Of a stretch of DNA of 12,807 nt, positions 6,908 to 12,807 are shown piece after piece. How positions within the stretch are numbered: the first letter of the stretch is position 1; every line of letters begins with the position of its first letter. The notes beneath the pieces are model-generated. The model saw nothing but the letters and a program-made list of their open reading frames with translations, did not search any database and had not been told where the DNA came from. Made by a program: the position numbers and the translations under genes. The stretch spans positions 1 to 12,807 of the forward strand of contig CAJUMI010000075.1 in NCBI GenBank assembly GCA_910587545.1, written 5' to 3'. The stretch comes from an uncultured Muribaculaceae bacterium. GTDB taxonomy: Bacteria > Bacteroidota > Bacteroidia > Bacteroidales > Muribaculaceae.

Positions 6908-8339
6908 TCAATTTCATTTTCAAGGAATTAACAAACTCTTTGGCCAATTCACCTCCACCCTTGTGATTGAGATGAATGTAATCGGCATTGACAAGACCTT
7001 TCTCTCTCCAACTCACCACCGCGTCTTCGCCCCCCATGGCCTCACGCATGTCCCAGAACATCACACCGCATTCGCGCGCGCATTTACGCTGAGCCGAGAC
7101 CATCGCACCCGTAGTCGACATGGAGCGGACTGTCGCTCCTGATTTACGTCCTCGATCTCCGACACCGAGCATAAGGATATCACATTCGGGATAACATTGC
7201 CTGATACGCTCGACAACTTTTGTCATTAGTCTGCCGTAATAGCTGTAATCGGTCTGACCGGCAGACAATGCATTGAGACCATATTCTATCACAATAAGGT
7301 CATATGGCAACAATTCATTCATTTCTGCGGCTATTTCCACCGAGAGATCGCAATGCGAGACTCCTGAGTTGCCACGCAGCGACATACAGTCGACCCCCAC
7401 TCCGCTATTGTCTTCTATCCAGGCTCCAAGCACCCTGACGCCTTGTATACGAGAGGTCAGAGTCACTTTTGTTGTCTCATCCTGAAGTTCTATCATCTGA
7501 ATTTTATCTGATGCCTTGACATCGAAAATGCTGTCCGCAGCATCGGTTTTTATTGAAATCTCACCATCACTGTCAGACAGGAACAACAACTTGGTACTGC
7601 TCCATCTGTCGGCATTGTCGACCTTTGATCCTTTCAGGGTAAGAACCGCTCCCGACGAACCGACGCAATATTCGCCCGACAGAGGTCTTATTCTGTCTTT
7701 GGACCGATTTCTCATATCTCTGGCCTCCCAGCCTTGATCAGCCTGATGGACAGATCTTCTGAAACCCGGAAATTCGCTGTGCATGGACATGTAGCCGACG
7801 CCATGGCCGCCGAATTCATCCTGAAGCAGACGCCTGATGTCCTGAGTGAGAATATCGCCCTCTATATAAGAATCTCCGATAAACGCTATGCGTACGCGTC
7901 TCGAATCGCGTTTTGAGAGAGCGTTTCTCAGATGTCTGAGGCCGTCACCGTCAGGCGAATAGTCTTCGATCGGCCAGACTCCGTCAATTCTCTCCATGGG
8001 AGACGGACGGACGGACGAGACAACATCACCGGCTGACTGATTGCCAGTCGGTGACATCTCAACGCCGGTCGGCAGTTCATCAACCGATAGCTCTTGAACC
8101 GGCAGTTCGGCCTCGCTTGTCACTTCCGACAGAGCGGCATCTAGCGCAGGATCTAATATTTCGGCCGTTGTATGTAATTCGTTCGCAACCTCATCGACAT
8201 CAAGAAGATCTTCAATGAGGCTGAAATTAGACATTCTGCCGCCTGTCACCTCGCTCCAGTCGATTATGGAAAGAACGGCAAGCAGAGCTACCGCCATTAG
8301 AGGCGCAGTCATCGCATTGCCGGAGAATTGTTTTTTCAT
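6894..8339 (-). CDS. Membrane-anchored SGNH-fold protein (second MBOAT partner)
   Basis: A 481-residue protein with one N-terminal hydrophobic segment (about 10-26) after MKKQFSGN, probably an inner-membrane anchor since no good cleavage site follows. A linker rich in Glu, Asp, Ser and Val (about 40-115) precedes the catalytic domain. SGNH signatures are FIGDSY (Ser157), RGNSG (Gly323), EYGLNAL (Asn356) and DYIHLN (Asp453, His456). As in its neighbour, a long insert (about 180-310) with beta-strand-like segments separates blocks I and II. The GDSY block I and YGLNA block III differ from GDSL consensus, but all four SGNH positions are retained, so an active enzyme is plausible. Its ATG overlaps the upstream stop as ATGA (4 nt). 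It is clearly related in fold to the next gene but too different to be a recent duplicate. DltD- or AlgJ-like acyl transfer is the likeliest role. Confidence 0.83.
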   Translation of the reverse strand: MKKQFSGNAMTAPLMAVALLAVLSIIDWSEVTGGRMSNFSLIEDLLDVDEVANELHTTAEILDPALDAALSEVTSEAELPVQELSVDELPTGVEMSPTGNQSAGDVVSSVRPSPMERIDGVWPIEDYSPDGDGLRHLRNALSKRDSRRVRIAFIGDSYIEGDILTQDIRRLLQDEFGGHGVGYMSMHSEFPGFRRSVHQADQGWEARDMRNRSKDRIRPLSGEYCVGSSGAVLTLKGSKVDNADRWSSTKLLFLSDSDGEISIKTDAADSIFDVKASDKIQMIELQDETTKVTLTSRIQGVRVLGAWIEDNSGVGVDCMSLRGNSGVSHCDLSVEIAAEMNELLPYDLIVIEYGLNALSAGQTDYSYYGRLMTKVVERIRQCYPECDILMLGVGDRGRKSGATVRSMSTTGAMVSAQRKCARECGVMFWDMREAMGGEDAVVSWREKGLVNADYIHLNHKGGGELAKEFVNSLKMKLNESH

Positions 8340-9388
8340 TTCAGTGAATCCTCGATCAGTTTTTTCAAAATGAGCGACTTGGCTTCAGTTTCATGCCATT
8401 CGTCGTCGATGTCTGAACCTGGCATTATGCCACCGCCGACATACATGCACCACCGCATATCGTCGAAATTGACACATCTGAGGTTGACATAGGCCGAGAA
8501 TGATTTTCCGCCAGCGACTGCGACATAGCCTCCATAACAACGTCTTGGATGCTTTTCGGTCCTTACAATCTGTTCGAGGGCAGATGACAGCGGATAGCCC
8601 GCCAACGCAGGAGTCGGATTCAGACTTCGCAGTATTTCCACAGACGTGCATGTCTCAGCATCACCGCTAATGCAGGTACACAGATGCTGGATGTTGCCCG
8701 TCTCGACAGTAACCGTCGGACCGCACTGCGGATCGAGGCCGAGATCATAAAGCCTGTCGACTATATAATTACGGACAACGGCCTGCTCGGCTATATTCTT
8801 GCCGCTCCATGGTTTATCCTTCTCACAGACTTCGCGTGTGCCTGCAAGCGCCATTGTCCGGAATTTGCCCTCGTCGACCGACAACAGCAACTCGGGCGAG
8901 GCTCCGAGCCAGAAGCCGTGGCGCGGAGTAAAATAAATATATCTGAAAGCCTCGGGATGAAGTCCGAAATATCGGTCGGCCACTACGACCCACTCCACGT
9001 CTGTCGCGTCGCCGGTTATAGTCCGCGAGATCACGACCTTGCCTCCGTGGTCCTGCAGATGCTCTATCACGAAATCGAGGCAACGCCCGTAATCCTGTCT
9101 TGCAGTCGGTTCGGTCCACGGCTGCGGGCACGTGCAGGCCTGAGAGGAAAGACCGGCGCAGAGCCTGATTGTCATTGCGGCATCGGCACGCTCCGCTATC
9201 GCAAATTCGTCGGCCGGGCATCCACACCATGAATTGACGATAAAGCATCTGTCGCTCAACAGCGGCATCGCATCTGACGGATCTGAAAAAAAACAGACCT
9301 CATCACAGTGCGGCTTCACATAGGCCACAAACGGTATCTGCCGGGCTATGGCGGATCTGACCGCTTCAACAATTATTGCCGTAAGCAT
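8336..9388 (-). CDS. menF: Isochorismate synthase (chorismate-binding enzyme family, MenF-like)
   Basis: A 350-residue cytoplasmic enzyme of the chorismate-utilising family, predicted to convert chorismate to isochorismate, the first committed step to menaquinone. Features matching the family are GGKVVISR with the catalytic-type Lys117, GASPELL with Glu166 at the position of the general acid of E. coli MenF, ALAGTR (180-185), the Mg-binding-region Glu in KNIAEQ (201), LNPTPALAG (256-264), YGGYV (285-289) and the C-terminal GGGIMPGSD...EWHETEAKS (318-338). The N-terminal third is short and poorly conserved, as is usual in Bacteroidetes enzymes. It starts 7 nt after rimO and overlaps the SGNH gene by 4 nt. 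No menD, menB or other men gene is in the window. An anthranilate or aminodeoxychorismate synthase is the alternative, less likely because no glutamine amidotransferase partner is near. Confidence 0.85.
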   Translation of the reverse strand: MLTAIIVEAVRSAIARQIPFVAYVKPHCDEVCFFSDPSDAMPLLSDRCFIVNSWCGCPADEFAIAERADAAMTIRLCAGLSSQACTCPQPWTEPTARQDYGRCLDFVIEHLQDHGGKVVISRTITGDATDVEWVVVADRYFGLHPEAFRYIYFTPRHGFWLGASPELLLSVDEGKFRTMALAGTREVCEKDKPWSGKNIAEQAVVRNYIVDRLYDLGLDPQCGPTVTVETGNIQHLCTCISGDAETCTSVEILRSLNPTPALAGYPLSSALEQIVRTEKHPRRCYGGYVAVAGGKSFSAYVNLRCVNFDDMRWCMYVGGGIMPGSDIDDEWHETEAKSLILKKLIEDSLK

Positions 9389-9395
9389 AAAGCAA

Positions 9396-10691
9396 TCACT
9401 TGACGATCCGGGCTAACAGTTCAAACGGCATGGCATCTGTGATCTCCACCTCGACAAAATCGCCAGGGAGAAGTTTGCGCGACTTTTCGACAAGCACCTC
9501 CGGATCGACCTCGGGCGAGTCGAATTCGCTACGGGCGATATAATGGTCTTCGTTCTCGGAGTCGACGATCACCCTCATCCTGCACCCGATTTTCGCCTCG
9601 TTGTGTCGCAGGGCTATCTCTTCCTGAATGGCCATGATTTCGTCAAGCCGTGAATTTTTGATTTCGGGGCTTATATCGTCGCTGAAGTTTTTCGCGCCGT
9701 AGGTGTCTTCTTCCTCACAGTAGGCAAACGCCCCCATGCGCTCGAAGCACTGCTCGCTCACAAACTCCTTCAGCTCTTCAAATTCCTTTTCTCCCTCGCC
9801 GGGGAAACCGACCATAAGGGTCGTACGCAGATGGATGCCCGGCACAGTCTCGCGTACCCGCCGGAGAAAGCGCCTGGTGCCCTCGCCGTCGATGTGGCGC
9901 CGCATATTGGCCAGCACGTTGTCGCTGACATGCTGGAGAGCCACGTCAAGATATTTGCAGACGTTTGGACGCAGGTTCATGACATCAAGCACATCCCAAG
10001 GGAAGTCAGCCGGATATGCATAGTGAAGCCTGATCCACTCTACGCCTTTGATCTGCGACATGCGGTCGATCAGCTCCGCGAGCCTGTGCGAGCCGTAGAG
10101 ATCGGTTCCGTAGCTCGAAAGATCCTGAGCGATGACATTGAATTCCCTGACTCCCCGCGATACGAGCGCGGCGACCTCGTCGAGAATATCCTCGATCGGT
10201 CTCGACTTGAAGCGTCCGGTGATCAGAGGTATAGCACAGAACGAACAGAAACGGTTGCAACCTTCGGCTATTTTAATATATGAGTAGTGGCGCGGTGTGG
10301 TGATCTGACGGTCCCATACGGCTGTTGCCGGATGGCGTCCTGCAAGGCCGGAGGCAAGTCCGCTCCAGTCGAATTTGCCGTACCAGCCGTCGACCTCAGG
10401 CATTTCGGTCTTCAGCTCGTCTCGATAACGCTCCGACAGACACCCCATGACATATATTTCTTTCAGCTTCCCGTCATCCTTGGCGCTTATGGCATTCAGG
10501 ATCATCTCAATGGACTCTTCCTTTGCATCGCCGATAAATCCGCATGTATTTATCACAGCAATATCACCTGTAAATGCCTCGGCGTTATGAGTCACCTCAA
10601 AACCGCAATCCTGAAGCATTTTGATGACACGCTCCGAATCGACGAGATTTTTCGAGCATCCCATCGTAACAACATCAATCGTCTTACGCAT
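9396..10691 (-). CDS. rimO: Ribosomal protein S12 (aspartate) methylthiotransferase RimO
   Basis: A 431-residue radical-SAM enzyme that adds a methylthio group to the conserved aspartate of ribosomal protein S12. The N-terminal MTTase domain has the three cysteines that bind the auxiliary 4Fe-4S cluster: Cys12 (GCSKN), Cys50 (NTCGF) and Cys84 (GCLSE). The radical-SAM motif CNRFCSFC (Cys145, Cys149, Cys152) is followed by AIPLITGRFKSRP, and a C-terminal TRAM domain (about 365-431) would bind RNA or the S12 loop. The GCSKNLVDSE start and IAQDLSSYGTDLYG are characteristic of RimO rather than MiaB. Length is normal. The gene starts 12 nt after ftsY and lies in the same operon; pairing with ftsY has no obvious functional meaning beyond shared growth-related expression. 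Confidence 0.97.
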   Translation of the reverse strand: MRKTIDVVTMGCSKNLVDSERVIKMLQDCGFEVTHNAEAFTGDIAVINTCGFIGDAKEESIEMILNAISAKDDGKLKEIYVMGCLSERYRDELKTEMPEVDGWYGKFDWSGLASGLAGRHPATAVWDRQITTPRHYSYIKIAEGCNRFCSFCAIPLITGRFKSRPIEDILDEVAALVSRGVREFNVIAQDLSSYGTDLYGSHRLAELIDRMSQIKGVEWIRLHYAYPADFPWDVLDVMNLRPNVCKYLDVALQHVSDNVLANMRRHIDGEGTRRFLRRVRETVPGIHLRTTLMVGFPGEGEKEFEELKEFVSEQCFERMGAFAYCEEEDTYGAKNFSDDISPEIKNSRLDEIMAIQEEIALRHNEAKIGCRMRVIVDSENEDHYIARSEFDSPEVDPEVLVEKSRKLLPGDFVEVEITDAMPFELLARIVK

Positions 10692-10703
10692 TGATCCTAA
10701 CGT

Positions 10704-11663
10704 TTATCTTTTTCCGAAAAGAGATTCGACGAACTCGCGTTTGTTGAATACCTGGAGGTCATTTATGCCTTCGCCGAGGCCGATATACTTCACAGGTATC
10801 TTGAACTGATCGCTGATGCCGATCACCACACCGCCTTTGGCCGTTCCGTCGAGTTTTGTGATGGCGAGATCTGTGACCTGTGTGGCCACAGAGAACTGGC
10901 GGGCCTGCTCGAAGGCATTCTGTCCTGTCGAACCGTCGAGTACAAGAAGCACTTCGTCGGGGGCGCCGGGCACGACCTTATCCATCACACGCTTGATCTT
11001 TGACAGCTCGTCCATCAGGCCTTTCTTGTTGTGGAGACGACCTGCAGTGTCGATGATCACGACATCTATGTCGTTGGCAACGGCCGACGACAAAGTGTCA
11101 TAAGCGACGGCGGCTGCGTCAGACCCGAGCTGCTGCTTGACTACCGGCACACCGGCCCTGCGGCCCCACTCGTCAAGCTGCTCGACAGCTGCGGCCCTGA
11201 ATGTGTCGGCAGCTCCGAGCATGACCTTCTTGCCGGCCTCTTTATACTGATATGCGAGCTTGCCTATGGTGGTGGTCTTGCCAACGCCGTTGACGCCCAC
11301 AACCATTATAACATAAGGTTTCCGGCCGCTCGGGATATCGAAATCCGCAAGATTGTCGCCCGTATTGTTTTCCGCAAGAAGATCTGTGATCTCCTCGCAA
11401 AGGAGCTCGTTAAGCTCGTCGATGCCGACATATTTGTCGCGGGAGACTCGTTCCTGAATTCTATCGATAATTTTCAGCGTAGTCTCCGCACCGATGTCTG
11501 ACGTTATGAAGATTTCCTCAAGCTCATCGAGAAAGTCATCGTCAATGGTCTTGCGGCCTATGAATGCACGTTTTATTTTACTGAACACACCCGATTTTGT
11601 CTTTTCAAGACCTTTGTCGAGCGTTTCCTTCTTTTCCTTAGAGAAAAATTTAAAAAATCCCAT
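10704..11663 (-). CDS. ftsY: Signal recognition particle receptor FtsY
   Basis: A 319-residue SRP GTPase that receives ribosome-nascent-chain complexes at the inner membrane and hands them to SecYEG. A short, lysine-rich N-terminus (MGFFKFFSKEKKE) may serve as an amphipathic membrane-binding helix; the long acidic A domain of enterobacterial FtsY is absent, as in many Bacteroidetes. The four-helix N domain covers about 20-100. The G domain has GVNGVGKTTT (123-132), DTFRAAAVEQL (153-163), DTAGRL (205-210), TKLDGTAKGG (269-278) and the closing GLGEGINDLQVF (296-307). It is the first gene of the minus-strand operon, directly behind a consensus promoter. Identification is secure. Confidence 0.98.
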   Translation of the reverse strand: MGFFKFFSKEKKETLDKGLEKTKSGVFSKIKRAFIGRKTIDDDFLDELEEIFITSDIGAETTLKIIDRIQERVSRDKYVGIDELNELLCEEITDLLAENNTGDNLADFDIPSGRKPYVIMVVGVNGVGKTTTIGKLAYQYKEAGKKVMLGAADTFRAAAVEQLDEWGRRAGVPVVKQQLGSDAAAVAYDTLSSAVANDIDVVIIDTAGRLHNKKGLMDELSKIKRVMDKVVPGAPDEVLLVLDGSTGQNAFEQARQFSVATQVTDLAITKLDGTAKGGVVIGISDQFKIPVKYIGLGEGINDLQVFNKREFVESLFGKR

Positions 11664-11691
11664 TATTGATTATGTTGCTTGATTCAGTCCA

Positions 11692-11721
11692 CAAAATTAC
11701 ATATTTCAAACGGAACTTCAA
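11692..11721 (-). promoter_or_regulatory. Promoter of the ftsY operon
   Basis: On the minus strand TTG (11721-11719) is followed after 19 nt by TAATTTTG (11699-11692), an exact TAnnTTTG box. It lies 28 nt before the ftsY start codon, giving a short leader. The -33 element is only TTG (preceded by G), so strength is probably moderate. It is the only consensus promoter I see for the six-gene run. Confidence 0.7.
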
Positions 11722-11957
11722 CCATAAACGATACACATTATTATATAATATCGGGATAAAATAATATCTGGATGGATCTATATAATATCATGCGGATTTC
11801 CGAGTTATAAACATAAGATGACAGCCGTCAGCAAACATTCTGCCCTAATAGCGGCCTGTAGCTACATAATTTATAAAAAGTATTAAGCATGTTTTAACAT
11901 TTTTTGGCGCAAAGAACAAACTGCCTCACAAATTTCCGTAAAAACAGATAGAAATAT
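11722..11957. other. AT-rich divergent intergenic region with three ATAATATC copies
   Basis: No gene is visible between the ftsY promoter and the exbB promoter. The region is very AT-rich and holds ATAATATC three times in the same orientation (11745-11752, 11761-11768, 11782-11789). Two copies continue as nGGAT and the third has GGAT three bases further on. These could be operator half-sites or chance in AT-rich DNA. Confidence 0.45.
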
Positions 11958-11988
11958 TTTGACGTATGGGAACAAGATTGTAAATTTG
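11958..11988 (+). promoter_or_regulatory. Promoter of the exbB-family gene
   Basis: TTTG (11958-11961) and TAAATTTG (11981-11988) are separated by 19 nt, matching the Bacteroidetes -33/-7 consensus in full. Transcription would begin near 11994-11997, leaving a leader of about 200 nt before the start codon at 12195. Confidence 0.82.
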
Positions 11989-11994
11989 CCCTAA

Positions 11995-12194
11995 GGAATC
12001 CGCCTTTAAGCCTGATTTTACATGAAAAAGTGCGTTGGCGAAGCGGGCAAGAGAGCCCCGGAGACCTTAGTATCCGATACCCCGGCTGAGACTTCAGGTC
12101 AGACCGGATCTAAAGACTTACAAGACAATTAATCAATATTAACTCAAAATCAATCAATTTTTAACTCAATCAATTAATTTAGTTTTTCAAAATC
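11995..12194 (+). other. Long structured 5' leader of the exbB-family transcript
   Basis: The leader has two parts. Bases about 12030-12115 are GC-rich and can form small hairpins such as GGGC/GCCC (around AAGAGA), GTAT-CCG-ATAC, CTGA-GACT-TCAG and a longer-range ATCCG/CGGAT pairing. Bases 12130-12194 are A/T-rich and repeat TTAACTCAA (12139-12147 and 12161-12169) and ATCAAT-like units, the kind of unstructured sequence that helps S1-dependent initiation where no Shine-Dalgarno exists. I do not recognise a known riboswitch class. Transcript boundaries are inferred from the promoter. Confidence 0.5.
12022..12132 (+). CDS. Possible 36-codon upstream ORF in the exbB leader
   Basis: An ATG-initiated frame of 36 codons ending in TAA exactly spans the GC-rich block of the leader. 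The product would start MKKCVGEAGKRAPETL and is hydrophilic, with no membrane segment or family I recognise. It sits about 25 nt after the inferred transcription start and stops 62 nt before the exbB ATG. It may be a leader peptide, a small protein, or chance openness of a structured RNA; the sequence alone does not decide. Confidence 0.25.
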   Translation: MKKCVGEAGKRAPETLVSDTPAETSGQTGSKDLQDN

Positions 12195-12807
12195 ATGGAA
12201 GCTCAAAAGCCAAACGTTCAGGCAGCCAAGGCAGCCCAGAACAACAAAAAAAATGTTCCCGGAATCAAGAATGCATCTTGGGTGATTGTAGTGTGCGCTT
12301 GCGTCGCTGTTCTCCTCTTCATCTTCTGGTTCGGCAACGACATGCACTTTGATGAAGACGGCCATCCTCAGAACCTTTGGGGTACGGTTTACAAAGGCGG
12401 TTTCATTGTGCCTGTACTTCAAACTCTCTTCCTTACTGTAATCGTTCTCGCTATCGAACGCGGTATCGCCCTCAGCGCTGCCAAAGGCAAAGGCAACATC
12501 GCCAAATTCGTTGCCGGCGTGAAAGCATGCCTCGCTAAAAACGACATCGCCGGTGCACAGGCTCTCTGCAAACAGCAGAAAGGCTCGGTTGCTGCCGTTG
12601 TAGCCGCCGCTCTCGTTCGCTACCAGGAAATGGACACCAACACCGTTCTCACCAAAGAGCAGAAAATCGCTACTCTTCAGAAAGAAGTCGAAGAAGCCAC
12701 AGCTCTCGAAATGCCCGCTCTTCAGCAGAATCTCCCCATCATCGCTACCATGACCACCCTCGGTACTCTCGTCGGTCTTCTCGGTACTGTAATGGGTATG
12801 ATCAAAT
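12195..12807 (+). CDS. MotA/TolQ/ExbB-family proton channel protein (3' truncated by window)
   Basis: The visible 204 residues are the N-terminal part of an inner-membrane proton-channel subunit that, with an ExbD/TolR partner, powers TonB-dependent outer-membrane transport or Tol-like functions. An Ala/Asn/Lys-rich cytoplasmic N-terminus (1-27) is followed by a hydrophobic segment (28-47), a periplasmic-like acidic stretch, a second segment (about 69-87) ending in IERG, a cytoplasmic region with a KEVEEATALEMPALQQNLP run, and the start of the signature pore helix TLGTLVGLLGTVMGMI (188-203), typical of ExbB/TolQ. The ATG at 12195 follows an A/T-rich leader and begins MEAQKPNVQ. Codons are strongly biased (GCT, CTC, AAA), suggesting high expression. 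The gene runs past the window end; exbD genes would be expected next. ExbB versus TolQ cannot be separated from this fragment. Confidence 0.92.
   Translation, partial: MEAQKPNVQAAKAAQNNKKNVPGIKNASWVIVVCACVAVLLFIFWFGNDMHFDEDGHPQNLWGTVYKGGFIVPVLQTLFLTVIVLAIERGIALSAAKGKGNIAKFVAGVKACLAKNDIAGAQALCKQQKGSVAAVVAAALVRYQEMDTNTVLTKEQKIATLQKEVEEATALEMPALQQNLPIIATMTTLGTLVGLLGTVMGMIK

Noticed and set aside
12083..12115. CTGAGA followed by CCGGATCT in the exbB leader, reminiscent of the TPP riboswitch core
   Set aside because: The rest of the conserved TPP core is missing, including the ACCTGATCTGGATAATGCCAGCG-like segment, and the downstream gene is not a thiamine gene.
12174..12422. 82-codon minus-strand frame over the exbB start
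   Set aside because: It is antisense to the clear ExbB/TolQ-family coding sequence and its promoter region has no consensus.

Overview
The window looks like chromosomal DNA from an order Bacteroidales bacterium, most likely close to Muribaculaceae; the family is an inference from protein style, not a search. Three promoters fit the Bacteroidetes pattern (TTG or TTTG about 19-20 nt before TAnnTTTG), the starts inspected lack an obvious Shine-Dalgarno sequence, and the gene content (B12-dependent methylmalonyl-CoA mutase, menaquinone-type isochorismate synthase, ExbB-type proton channel) fits that order. I see no insertion sequence, prophage, CRISPR array or rRNA.

Layout. (1) 1-751, plus strand: the 3' end of the methylmalonyl-CoA mutase large subunit, followed by about 380 bp with three perfect inverted repeats and no convincing gene. 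(2) 1091-1245, minus strand: a tRNA-Glu(CUC) with its own promoter and terminator. (3) 1327-3974, minus strand: clpB with its terminator. (4) 4089-11721, minus strand: one apparent six-gene operon, ftsY - rimO - menF-like - SGNH protein - SGNH protein - MBOAT acyltransferase, with gaps of 12 and 7 nt, then overlaps of 4, 14 and 1 nt, ending at a 13-bp hairpin. (5) 11722-12807, plus strand: a divergent intergenic region, a strong consensus promoter, a leader of about 200 nt with a GC-rich block and a 36-codon ORF, and the 5' part of an exbB/tolQ-family gene that leaves the window.

How the genes may work together. ftsY, rimO and clpB are housekeeping genes for membrane-protein targeting, ribosomal protein S12 modification and disaggregation. 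The isochorismate synthase would supply menaquinone synthesis. The last three genes resemble the AlgI/AlgJ, PatA/PatB and DltB/DltD pairings: a membrane-bound O-acyltransferase moves an acyl group across the inner membrane, and SGNH-fold periplasmic proteins transfer it to (or remove it from) a surface glycan. Here two different SGNH proteins, one with a cleavable signal peptide and one membrane-anchored, accompany one MBOAT protein, in tight translational coupling behind housekeeping genes. This module, and the exbB leader, are the parts I consider most worth a second look.
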